A DNA stretch of 64,000 bases from Rhizobium sp. LC145 (lineage in GTDB: Bacteria > Pseudomonadota > Alphaproteobacteria > Rhizobiales > Rhizobiaceae): the NCBI RefSeq assembly GCF_001005825.1, contig NZ_LBHV01000013.1, positions 58,382-122,381 on the forward strand. The letters run 5' to 3'. Of this stretch, positions 1-7,929 are shown in pieces (the first letter of the stretch is position 1; each line of letters begins with the position of its first letter). The notes below the pieces were generated by a model. The model did no database searches and was not told the origin of the DNA. It worked only from the letters and a program-made list of their open reading frames with translations. A program made the position numbers and the translations under genes.

Positions 1-145
1 GCGGGCTCACGAAGGCCTGCGTGGCGATGGCGCCCACCCTGCCCTTGATGTGCGGCACCGCACAGCCGACCGCGAAGAACCGGCTTGCGACGGCAACGCC
101 GAAATGGCCGCTCTCGGGATCGCGCGCGACGATCGACCAGGTCAT
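1..145 (-). CDS. DUF1028 family protein, N-terminal fragment
   Basis: Read from the window, the reverse strand opens at an ATG (145) behind a GGGGAGG ribosome site and encodes MTWSIVARDPESGHFGVAVA, then a segment ending near TQAFVSP, open to the window edge. This N-terminus (Thr after Met, the ARDP and GxFGVAVAS motifs) is typical of DUF1028 proteins, which are predicted to have an Ntn-hydrolase fold. It starts 3 bp after the gamma-glutamyltransferase stop codon, so it is the next gene of the same operon. Members often sit beside peptide transporters and peptidases; the activity is not established. Only about 48 codons are visible. Confidence 0.8.
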   Translation of the reverse strand, partial: MTWSIVARDPESGHFGVAVASRFFAVGCAVPHIKGRVGAIATQAFVSP

Positions 146-148
146 GGC

Positions 149-1933
149 CTACCTCCCCACCGCATAGGCCTGCATGAGGCGCGGCGTGGCCGCGGCGCGC
201 AGGAGGCCATCGGCATCGCGGCGCGCGGCCGTCAGGCGGCCGACGCTCCAGGGATCGGCGACGGTGACCTTGTGACCGCGCCGCCGCAGTTCATCGAGTG
301 CCGCGGCGCCGATATTGCTTTCGACCATGATCTCGCCCGGCGAGCTGGTGCGCGGATAGAAGGAACCGGGGAAATGCGAGGTATGGAAGAGCGGCATGTC
401 GATCGCCGCCTGCAGGTTCTTGCCATGATGCGCGTAACGCAGGAAGAACGGCAATTGCCACTGGTCCTGCTGATCGCCGCCGGGCGTCCCGAAGGCGAGC
501 GTCGGGCGTCCCTGATGCAGCGCCAGCGACGGCGTCAGCGTCGTGCGCGGACGCTTGCCGGGCGCAAGCGAAGTGGGCAGGCCCGGCTTCAGCCAGAACA
601 TCTGCGCGCGGGAATTCAGCGCGAAGCCGAGGCCGGGAACGATGGGCGAGGATTGCAGCCAACCGCCCGATGGCGTGGTGGAAACCATATTGCCCCAGCG
701 GTCGATCACATCAATATGGACCGTGTCGCCCTTCTTTTCGGAAAGATGCGCCATGGTCGGCTCGTAGACCGTGCCCTTGCCGCTCATCTCGGCGAGCATC
801 GACATGGTGAGATCGAACTGATTGTCATAGCCCGGCACCCTGCCCGGCCGCAGTTCGAGCGATGCCTCCTTGCCGATCAGCTTGCGGCGCTCGTCGTTAT
901 AGCCGTCGGAGAGCAGGTATTCGGTCGGCACCTGCGCGAATTCCGGATCGCCGTAATAGACCTCGCGGTCTGCAAAGGCGAGCTTCATCGCTTCCACGAC
1001 GGTATGCACGAAATCCGGTCCGGCCGGGTCCATGGCGGCGATATCGAAGCCCTTGAGCAGCGCCAGAGACTGCAGGAGTACAGGCCCCTGCCCCCAAGCC
1101 GGCGTCTTGGCGATCGTCCAGTCGTGATAATCAAAGGTCTGCGGCGCTTCGATCGTCGCGCGCCAGTTCGCCATGTCTTCGGCTGTCAGGACACCCTTGT
1201 GGCGGGCGCCGCTCGCATCCATCACCTCGGCGTCGCGCAGATAGGTGTCGACCGCCTCGGCCACGAAGCCGCGATAGAAGGCATCCCGCGCCGCCTCGAC
1301 CTGATTTTCGCGGCCGCTCTTGGCTTCGGCTTCCGCGATGATGCGCTTCCAGGTTTCGGCGAGCACCGGGTTCCTGAAATTGGAATGCGGCTCCGGCACC
1401 ACGCCACCCGGCACCCAGGTCTCGTAGGAGGTCGGCCACTCCTTCTCGAAGAATTCCGCCAGTCCCTTGATGGTGGCCGAGACGCGCGGCAGCATCGGAT
1501 GCCCGTGCTCGGCATAATAGATAGCCGGCTCAAGAACCTCGCGCACGCTCATCGTGCCGTAGTCGCGCAGCATCAGCATCCAGCCGTCGAAGGCGCCGGG
1601 AATCACCGTGGCGAGCAGCCCGTCGCCTGGAATGAGCTTCAGCCCCTCGGCGGTGTAGTGCTCGATGGTCGCGCCGGCAGGCGCCGGTCCCTGCGCACAG
1701 ATGACCTCCACCTTGTCCTTTTTCTTCGAATAGATCACTGCCGGCATACCGCCGCCCGGCCCCACGAGGTGCGGCTCGACGATCTGCAGCACGAGGCCGG
1801 TCGCAACCGCCGCATCGAAGGCATTGCCGCCCTTTTCGAGGATCGCCATGCCGACAGCCGAGGCGATCCAGTGGGTGGAGGTGACGACGCCGAAGGTGCC
1901 GAGGATTTCGGGTCTCGTGGTGAATTCAGTCAT
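149..1933 (-). CDS. Gamma-glutamyltransferase family protein
   Basis: This 594-residue protein belongs to the gamma-glutamyltranspeptidase family of Ntn-hydrolases, which cleave or transfer the gamma-glutamyl group of glutathione and related peptides. The N-terminal region (ASAVGMAILEKGGNAFDAAVA, then a VGPGGGMP loop) is typical. The segment GDTVHIDVIDRWGNMVS around residues 402-418 matches the autoprocessing site, with Thr404 as the expected nucleophile, and a PSGG-type oxyanion segment follows. No signal peptide is evident, so the protein may be cytoplasmic and act on imported peptides. It lies 39 bp behind the transporter permease gene and just ahead of the DUF1028 gene. Substrate preference cannot be read from sequence. 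Confidence 0.9.
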   Translation of the reverse strand: MTEFTTRPEILGTFGVVTSTHWIASAVGMAILEKGGNAFDAAVATGLVLQIVEPHLVGPGGGMPAVIYSKKKDKVEVICAQGPAPAGATIEHYTAEGLKLIPGDGLLATVIPGAFDGWMLMLRDYGTMSVREVLEPAIYYAEHGHPMLPRVSATIKGLAEFFEKEWPTSYETWVPGGVVPEPHSNFRNPVLAETWKRIIAEAEAKSGRENQVEAARDAFYRGFVAEAVDTYLRDAEVMDASGARHKGVLTAEDMANWRATIEAPQTFDYHDWTIAKTPAWGQGPVLLQSLALLKGFDIAAMDPAGPDFVHTVVEAMKLAFADREVYYGDPEFAQVPTEYLLSDGYNDERRKLIGKEASLELRPGRVPGYDNQFDLTMSMLAEMSGKGTVYEPTMAHLSEKKGDTVHIDVIDRWGNMVSTTPSGGWLQSSPIVPGLGFALNSRAQMFWLKPGLPTSLAPGKRPRTTLTPSLALHQGRPTLAFGTPGGDQQDQWQLPFFLRYAHHGKNLQAAIDMPLFHTSHFPGSFYPRTSSPGEIMVESNIGAAALDELRRRGHKVTVADPWSVGRLTAARRDADGLLRAAATPRLMQAYAVGR

Positions 1934-1972
1934 TCTATTCGTCCTTTATGAAACTCATGCCTCGCGCGGCCA

Positions 1973-2842
1973 TCATGCTTCGCGGGGATCCAGCGCGTCG
2001 CGAAGGCCGTCGCCGAGCAGGTTGAAGCCGATGACGACAAGGAAGATCGCAGCACCCGGCCACATGGCCATCCAGGGCGCCTGGGTCAGGAAATTCTTGG
2101 CGACATTGAGCATTGAGCCCCAGCTCGGCGCGGGCGGCTGTTGGCCAAGCCCGAGGAAGGAGAGGCTTGCCTCGGCGATGATGGCGGTCGCGACCGTCAG
2201 CGTCGCCTGAACGATGATCGGTGCAAAGACGTTCGGAAGGATGTAGCGGGTCATGATATCGAAATGGCCAAGCCCGATGGCGCGGGCACCTTCCACATAA
2301 TCCTCCGTCTTGACTGCCAGCACCTGGCCACGCGTCAGCCGCACGAAGATCGGCATGGCCGAGAGGCCGATCGCGATCATCGCGTTCATCAGGCTTGGGC
2401 CGAGGAAAGCCGCAAGCGCGATTGCGGTGATGAGAAAGGGCATGGCAAGCAGCGCCTCGGTGACGCGCGAGATCACCATGTCCACCCAACCGCCGAAATA
2501 GCCGGAGACGAGCCCGAAGGGCACGCCGATCACGACCGCGATCACGACGGACACGACGCCGGCGAGAAGCGAGGCCTGCGCGCCCCAGATCATCCGCGAG
2601 AGGATGTCGCGGCCGATATCGTCCGTGCCCAGCCAGTGGGTTGCCGACGGCGCCTTGCGGATGGCGGACCAGCTCGTCGCCAGCGGATCGGGGATCGGCA
2701 GGACGGGAGCAAGCACGGCGAGTGCGGTAAAGAAGAAGATGATGACGAGGCCAACGAGAGCGCTTCTGTTGGCCTTCATCTTGCGCCATGCACGGCTCGG
2801 CTCGCGGGCTGCCACAGGCGCGGTTTCTTGGATCGCAGTCAT
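1973..2842 (-). CDS. Peptide ABC transporter permease, DppC/OppC type
   Basis: This 289-residue inner-membrane permease of the dipeptide/oligopeptide/nickel family has a cytoplasmic N-terminal tail with the characteristic WRKMKANRSALVG segment, a first membrane helix at about 27-47, and a C-terminal BPD_transp_1 domain. The EAA-type loop (VEGARAIGLGHFDIMTRYILPN) contacts the ATPase. Its ATG overlaps the upstream permease stop codon by four bases (ATGA), indicating translational coupling. No ATP-binding subunit lies in the window; it is probably beyond the left edge. Co-transcription with gamma-glutamyltransferase suggests uptake of gamma-glutamyl or small peptides, which is inference. Confidence 0.92.
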   Translation of the reverse strand: MTAIQETAPVAAREPSRAWRKMKANRSALVGLVIIFFFTALAVLAPVLPIPDPLATSWSAIRKAPSATHWLGTDDIGRDILSRMIWGAQASLLAGVVSVVIAVVIGVPFGLVSGYFGGWVDMVISRVTEALLAMPFLITAIALAAFLGPSLMNAMIAIGLSAMPIFVRLTRGQVLAVKTEDYVEGARAIGLGHFDIMTRYILPNVFAPIIVQATLTVATAIIAEASLSFLGLGQQPPAPSWGSMLNVAKNFLTQAPWMAMWPGAAIFLVVIGFNLLGDGLRDALDPREA

Positions 2843-3786
2843 AGGGTCGCTCTCAGGCGCGGGTTGAGCAGCACGTAAAGCACGTCCGCCAAGAGATTCA
2901 TGAGGATGAAGCCGACGGCCGTGCAGAGCACGACGCCCTGCACCACGGCATAATCACGGTTGAAGACGGCATCGACCGTCAGCTTGCCGAAGCCGGGAAT
3001 GGTGAAGATCTGCTCGGTCAGCACCGCGCCGGCCAGAAGCTCGCCGAAGAGCAGCGCCGTGAGCGTCACCACCGGCAGCAACGCATTGCGGAAACTGTGG
3101 CTGAGGATCACCTCGCGCGGCGAAAGGCCCTTGGCGCGCGCCGTGCGGATATAGTCGGCGCTCAGCACGCCCAGCATGGCGGAGCGGGTATGGCGCATCA
3201 CCTGCGCGGCAAGCGCGGTCGCCAGCACGAAAGCCGGCATGATCATCGTCTGGATGGAGCGCACCGGATCCACGAAGATAGATTCGTAACCGGATGCCGG
3301 CAGCCAGCCGAGGTTCACCGAGACCAGCAGGATGAGCATGATGCCGAGCCAGAAATTCGGCACAGAAAGCCCCGAAAGCGCGACGATATTGGCGATGTAA
3401 TCCAGCACGGTGTTCTTCTTTACCGCTGCCAGGATGCCCATCGGAATGCCGATCATGAGCGAGATGATCATCGCCATCACGGCGAGCTGGATGGTCACCG
3501 GCAGCTTCTGCATCACCAGTTCCAGCACGGGCTGGTTGGTGCGCAGCGATATGCCGAAATCGCCGGTCACGATACCGCCGAGCCAATGGACGTATTGCAC
3601 CGGCACGGGATCGTTCAGGTGGTATTTCTCACGCAGGAACTCGATCGTCGCCGGGTCGCGCTCCTCTCCCGCCATTGCGAGAATGGGATCGCCGGGCAGA
3701 AGCTTCTGCAGCGAGAAGACGAAGATGGAAATGATCAGCAGGGTCGGGATCGCGACCAGCAATCGCTTTCCGATATAGACAGGCAT
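2839..3786 (-). CDS. Peptide ABC transporter permease, DppB/OppB type
   Basis: This 315-residue permease is of normal length for the DppB family. The N-terminus (YIGKRLLVAIPTLLIISIFVFS) is the conserved first helix, followed by the periplasmic LLPGDPILAMAGE segment and a six-helix permease domain with the EAA loop ARAKGLSPREVILSHSFRNALLP. It pairs with the DppC-type protein encoded immediately downstream to form the membrane channel. It lies 65 bp after the binding-protein gene. Confidence 0.93.
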   Translation of the reverse strand: MPVYIGKRLLVAIPTLLIISIFVFSLQKLLPGDPILAMAGEERDPATIEFLREKYHLNDPVPVQYVHWLGGIVTGDFGISLRTNQPVLELVMQKLPVTIQLAVMAMIISLMIGIPMGILAAVKKNTVLDYIANIVALSGLSVPNFWLGIMLILLVSVNLGWLPASGYESIFVDPVRSIQTMIMPAFVLATALAAQVMRHTRSAMLGVLSADYIRTARAKGLSPREVILSHSFRNALLPVVTLTALLFGELLAGAVLTEQIFTIPGFGKLTVDAVFNRDYAVVQGVVLCTAVGFILMNLLADVLYVLLNPRLRATL

Positions 3787-3851
3787 GGCGCGCCCTCATT
3801 TCTCGAGAGGAGCGCCGCGCGGACGATACCGTCCACGCGGCGGACAAGGGA

Positions 3852-5363
3852 TTACCCGTCGAACTTCACACCCTGGAGGCGGATCATGCCGTCCGGCGAG
3901 GGAACGAAGCCCGTGACACCCTTCTTCGACGCCCATATCCAGGACTGGTGGCCGAGATAGATGATCGGCAGGTCCTCATTGAGGATGACGCCGGCCGCAT
4001 CGTATTTTTCCTTGCGAACCGCATCATCGGTCGAGGCGCGCGCCTCGTTGAGGAGCTTGTCGACTTCCGCGTTGCAATACTTCGTGTCGTTGATGCCGCC
4101 ACCGCAGGAAATGAACTGGTGGATGTTGCCATCGGGATCGATGCGTCCCGACCAGTCCGAGCGGCTGAGCTGATAATTGCCGCGCGTCTGCTCGTCGAGC
4201 AGCGTCGCGAATTCCGTCGATTTCAGGCTCACGTCGAAGCCGGCTTCGGCCACCATCGACTGGACGATCTGCATCATCTGGGCCGCGACCGGATTGTTCG
4301 GAACCTGCAGCTCGACCGGCACCCGCTCGAAACCGGCTTCCTGGATGAGGGCCTTGGCCTTTTCGACATCACGCGCCGGCACCGGAAGGTCCTTGTTGTA
4401 CCATGGGCTTGTCGGAGGATAGGGCTGGTTGCCGGCAACCGCCGTGCCTTCATAGACGATCTGGTTCAGCGCATCGCGGTCGATCGCCAGCGAAAATGCC
4501 TGGCGCAGGCGCTTGTCCTTGCCGAACGGGTTATCGGCCCGCGCGCCGTTGGCGATATTCGTGTAAAGCGCCATGTAGCCGATGTTGACGACGGCCTGAT
4601 AGTTCAGCTTCGCATCTTCCTTCACCGAAGCGGCATCGGTTGCCGCCAGCCGCTCGATCATGTCCAGATCGCCGGCGCGCAGATTGGCAAGACGCACGGT
4701 CGTGTCCGGGATAGGCAGATAGGTCACCTTGTCGATGAAGACATTGTCCTTGTTCCAGTAGTCCTGGAACTTCTCCAGCACGATGCGGTCCTGCTGGATG
4801 CGCTCGACGAATTTGAACGGTCCGGCGCAGACCGGATGATTGCCGAAATTGGCGCCGAGTTCCTCCGCCGCCTTCGGCGAGACGATCATGCCGGCACGGT
4901 CGGAAAGCTGGGCCAGCAGCGTCACGTCGGGCGCCTTCAGCGTGAACTTGACTTCATAGCCGCCGACCGCCTCGACCTTCTCGACCGAAGCCAGCTCGCT
5001 CTTGCGGCGCGATTCCGGCAGCTTCATATTCCGCTCGATGGTCGCGACCACGGCCTTGGCATCGAAATCCGTGCCGTCGTGGAACTTCACGCCTTCGCGG
5101 AGCTTCATGGTCAGCTCCTTGGCGTCGCTGGACCAGTTCCACTCCGTCGCGAGCTGCGGCACGATCTTCAGGTCCGGCGAGACATCGACCAGCTTGTCGC
5201 ACATCGCCGTGTAGACGATGCGGCCGACAAAGGTTCGGGACTGGGCGGGATCGAGGACGTCCGGATCGTCCTGGAGGCCGATGCGTAGTTCGGCGGAAGC
5301 GGCCGGAAAGGCCAGGAAAGCGCCGGCCAGCAGCGCGGCTGTGAGCTTGAAAATGGGTTTCAT
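3852..5363 (-). CDS. Peptide ABC transporter substrate-binding protein (SBP family 5)
   Basis: This 503-residue periplasmic binding protein has a clear signal peptide (MKPIFKLTAALLAGAFLAFP, with cleavage after AASA near residue 24) and then the family-5 solute-binding fold. The LDPAQSRTFVGRIVYTAMCDKLVDV start and the LREGVKFHDGTDFDAKAV signature match DppA/OppA/GsiB-like receptors. It is the first transporter gene of the operon, as usual for these systems, and follows the GntR-type regulator gene by 74 bp. The ligand is unknown; the linked gamma-glutamyltransferase makes glutathione-like or gamma-glutamyl peptides reasonable candidates. Confidence 0.93.
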   Translation of the reverse strand: MKPIFKLTAALLAGAFLAFPAASAELRIGLQDDPDVLDPAQSRTFVGRIVYTAMCDKLVDVSPDLKIVPQLATEWNWSSDAKELTMKLREGVKFHDGTDFDAKAVVATIERNMKLPESRRKSELASVEKVEAVGGYEVKFTLKAPDVTLLAQLSDRAGMIVSPKAAEELGANFGNHPVCAGPFKFVERIQQDRIVLEKFQDYWNKDNVFIDKVTYLPIPDTTVRLANLRAGDLDMIERLAATDAASVKEDAKLNYQAVVNIGYMALYTNIANGARADNPFGKDKRLRQAFSLAIDRDALNQIVYEGTAVAGNQPYPPTSPWYNKDLPVPARDVEKAKALIQEAGFERVPVELQVPNNPVAAQMMQIVQSMVAEAGFDVSLKSTEFATLLDEQTRGNYQLSRSDWSGRIDPDGNIHQFISCGGGINDTKYCNAEVDKLLNEARASTDDAVRKEKYDAAGVILNEDLPIIYLGHQSWIWASKKGVTGFVPSPDGMIRLQGVKFDG

Positions 5364-5437
5364 CGATTATCCTCTGTTCTGTTCCCGTTTTTGTTCTTTG
5401 CCGTCTCTCCGGCGCTGCAGGGCTCTGGCCCCTGCCC

Positions 5438-6181
5438 TCAGCCGGTTTCGCTGAGGGGATTCAGTTCCTCATGCTCCATCGACGTGACGCGGATGAGCAC
5501 TTCCTGCAGGCCGAGAAGGTGCTCGCGCATGGCCTCGCCAGCCCGCGCCGGATCGCGCGCGGCAATCGCCTCGACGATGCGCTCGTGCTGCACATGGATA
5601 ACGTTCTGGTCCCGCCGGCTGCTGCGGGCGCGCTCGCGGATCACCTGCCATGCGTCGTCCTCGCGGACACGGTTGATGACATCGAAGACCGTCAGGAAAA
5701 GCTGGTTGCCGGCGCTCTGGGCGATCTGCCGGTGAAAGGCGCCGTCCCACAGCTCCTTGGCGTCCGCATCGTCGCTTTCGGTGATCTTGCGGCAAATCTC
5801 CCGCATTTTCTCCACATCGCGAGGTTTGGCCCGCAGTGCGGCGAGCTGCGCGAGTTGGGGCTCGACGCGCAGGCGCACCTCCATGATCTCCAGGAAATCG
5901 GTACCCGCAACGATCCGGCCGAGCTGGCCGTCCCAATCGCTGGGACGCTCTCCGACGAAGGTGCCGGCCCCCTGCCGGCGCCAGACCGATCCCTCCGCCT
6001 CCAACACTTCCAGCGCCCGCCGGACCGCGCGGCGACCGATGCCGAGCATTTCGGCCAAGGCTCGCTCGGTCGGCAGGCGGCCATCGCTGGTGAGTTCGCC
6101 CGCCTGGAGAAGCTCTCTCAGCTTGTCCAGGGCGTAAACCGAGTTGTTGGAAGCGCTCCCCTCTGCCACCTGCACCATCAT
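5438..6181 (-). CDS. GntR/FadR-family transcriptional regulator
   Basis: The N-terminal winged helix (about residues 15-85, with LPTERALAEMLGIGRRAVRRALEVLEAEG) is the GntR signature. The C-terminal half is an all-alpha FCD ligand-binding domain with the metal-binding pattern expected in FadR-type proteins (a D/H arrangement around DGAFHRQIAQSAGN and HERIVEAI). A longer reading from TTG at 6190 is possible, but it runs into the inverted repeat, so I prefer ATG at 6181 or 6178; no good ribosome site is present for either. The gene heads the transporter-ggt operon and is its probable autoregulated ligand-responsive repressor. Confidence 0.88.
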   Translation of the reverse strand: MMVQVAEGSASNNSVYALDKLRELLQAGELTSDGRLPTERALAEMLGIGRRAVRRALEVLEAEGSVWRRQGAGTFVGERPSDWDGQLGRIVAGTDFLEIMEVRLRVEPQLAQLAALRAKPRDVEKMREICRKITESDDADAKELWDGAFHRQIAQSAGNQLFLTVFDVINRVREDDAWQVIRERARSSRRDQNVIHVQHERIVEAIAARDPARAGEAMREHLLGLQEVLIRVTSMEHEELNPLSETG

Positions 6182-6183
6182 TT

Positions 6184-6204
6184 GAACCAATTTCAGATTG
6201 GTTC
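6184..6204. promoter_or_regulatory. Inverted repeat, probable FadR-type operator
   Basis: GAACCAAT-TTCAG-ATTGGTTC is a perfect 8-bp inverted repeat with a 5-bp spacer, directly upstream of the regulator start codon. The size and spacing suit a dimeric GntR/FadR-family protein, and its position suggests autorepression of the whole operon. A further ATTGGTT half-site lies at 6312-6318 nearer to sthA. Binding is inferred. Confidence 0.6.
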
Positions 6205-6395
6205 AGTTGGATGGTATTTCAACGCCGACGTCAAGCCGATTTTTAAGCAAATTTCGCAATGCCTATAATTGCAGCAACTTCCTTTCGCAGAGATCGCAAA
6301 ACATGCAATCAATTGGTTAGGATGACCTGCTATGGATTGACGCGAAACGCCTATTGCAGTGCAGTAGACGTTCGTATTCGAAGGCGGAGCTTTCC

Positions 6396-7865
6396 ATGAT
6401 CCATTACGATCTTATCGTCGTCGGCAGCGGACCGGCCGGACGCCGTGCCGCCATCCAGGCGGCTAAACTCGAAAAGAAGGTGCTCGTCATCGAGCAGGGC
6501 AAGCGCGTCGGCGGCGTTTCCGTCCACACCGGCACCATCCCCTCCAAGACGATTCGCGAGACGGCACTCAATCTGTCCGGCTGGCGGGAACGGGGCTTTT
6601 ACGGCCGCTCCTATCGGGTGAAGCAGGAGATCAGCGCCGACGACCTGCGCCGCCGTCTGCTGATTACCCTCGACCACGAAGTGGAAGTTCTGGAACACCA
6701 GTTTGCCCGCAACCGCGTGCAGAGCATCCGCGGCCATGCGAGCTTCGTGACGCCGGATACCATGTTGATCGTCAAGGATGACGGCGAGGAACTGCACGTG
6801 CAGGGCACATCCATCCTGCTTGCGGTGGGCACCAAGCCCTACCGGCCCGACACCATTCCCTTCGATGGCAAGACCGTGGTCGACAGCGACGAGCTTCTCG
6901 ACCTGGAGAACCTGCCCCGCTCGATCGTGGTGATCGGCGCCGGCGTCATCGGCATCGAATATGCCACCATATTCAGTGCGCTCGACATTGCCGTGACGGT
7001 GATCGATCCGAAACCGACGATCCTCGATTTCATCGACAAGGAAATCGTCGAGGATTTCATCTATCAGCTCCGCGACCGCAACATGAAGCTGCTGCTCGGC
7101 CAGAAGGCCGACAAGGTCGAGCGGCTCGATAGCGGCAAGGTCTCGGTAACGCTCGATAACGGCCGTCAGGTCGTAACCGACATGGTGCTTTTCGCCGCCG
7201 GACGCATGGGCGCGACCGACACGCTCAATCTCTCGGCTGCGGGCCTCGAGGCAGACAGCCGTGGGCGGCTGAAGGTCAACCCCGAGACCTTCCAGACGTC
7301 CGTCCCACATATCTTCGCGGCCGGCGACGTCGTCGGCTTCCCAAGCCTTGCCTCCACCTCCATGGAACAGGGCCGTATCGCCGCCCGGGTCGCCGTGGGC
7401 ACGATCGCCATGGAGCCGCAGAAATACTTCCCCTACGGCATCTACGCCGTACCTGAAATCTCCACCTGCGGCCTGACTGAGGAGGAGGTGAAGGAGCGCG
7501 GCATCCGCTACGAAATCGGCATCGCCCGATTCCGCGAAACCTCGCGCGGCCACATCATGGGCCTCGATACCGGTCTCCTGAAGCTGATCTTCTCCATGAA
7601 GACGCGCCGCCTGCTCGGCGTCCACATCGTCGGCGAAGGCGCGACCGAACTGGTGCATATCGGCCAGGCCGTGCTGAATCTCAAAGGCACGGTCGAATAC
7701 TTCGTCGAGAATACCTTCAACTATCCCACGCTCGCTGAGGCTTACAAGATCGCCGGCCTGGATGCCTGGAACCGCATGGGCGAACGGCCGAAGGAAGCCC
7801 CGGTCGCAACCGCTCAATCGCTCGATCCCGCCACATCGGATACGAAAAAAGCCGCCTCGAAGTGA
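6396..7865 (+). CDS. sthA: Soluble (Si-specific) NAD(P)+ transhydrogenase
   Basis: This 489-residue flavoprotein of the pyridine nucleotide-disulfide oxidoreductase family interconverts NADPH and NADH in the cytoplasm. The N-terminus (IHYDLIVVGSGPAGRRAAIQAAKL) is the FAD-binding Rossmann motif. The GGVSVHTGTIPSKT segment lacks the paired redox cysteines of lipoamide and glutathione reductases, as expected for SthA. A second GxGxxG (VVIGAGVIGIEYATIF) binds the nicotinamide cofactor, and a C-terminal dimerisation domain follows. I start at ATG 6396 because AAGGCGGAG lies just upstream; an upstream in-frame ATG at 6354 would add an unconserved leader. It is convergent with gnd, another NADPH-metabolism gene. 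Confidence 0.92.
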   Translation: MIHYDLIVVGSGPAGRRAAIQAAKLEKKVLVIEQGKRVGGVSVHTGTIPSKTIRETALNLSGWRERGFYGRSYRVKQEISADDLRRRLLITLDHEVEVLEHQFARNRVQSIRGHASFVTPDTMLIVKDDGEELHVQGTSILLAVGTKPYRPDTIPFDGKTVVDSDELLDLENLPRSIVVIGAGVIGIEYATIFSALDIAVTVIDPKPTILDFIDKEIVEDFIYQLRDRNMKLLLGQKADKVERLDSGKVSVTLDNGRQVVTDMVLFAAGRMGATDTLNLSAAGLEADSRGRLKVNPETFQTSVPHIFAAGDVVGFPSLASTSMEQGRIAARVAVGTIAMEPQKYFPYGIYAVPEISTCGLTEEEVKERGIRYEIGIARFRETSRGHIMGLDTGLLKLIFSMKTRRLLGVHIVGEGATELVHIGQAVLNLKGTVEYFVENTFNYPTLAEAYKIAGLDAWNRMGERPKEAPVATAQSLDPATSDTKKAASK

Positions 7866-7890
7866 AGCGGCTTTCAACGGATTGCCTATG

Positions 7891-7915
7891 AGCCCGCCTT
7901 TCGGCGGGCTTTTTG
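7891..7915. terminator. Intrinsic terminator between sthA and gnd
   Basis: AGCCCGCC-TTTC-GGCGGGCT followed by a short T run forms a strong 8-bp hairpin in the convergent sthA/gnd gap. A smaller GC stem (AAAGCCGC/GCGGCTTT) overlaps the sthA stop codon just before it. Confidence 0.85.
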
Positions 7916-7929
7916 CTGGCGGCTCGCGC

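Noticed and set aside
50..1951. 633-codon plus-strand open frame opposite the gamma-glutamyltransferase gene
   Set aside because: It is the antisense shadow of the gamma-glutamyltransferase gene; composition is Arg/His-rich with no recognisable domain, and the minus-strand protein is clearly conserved.
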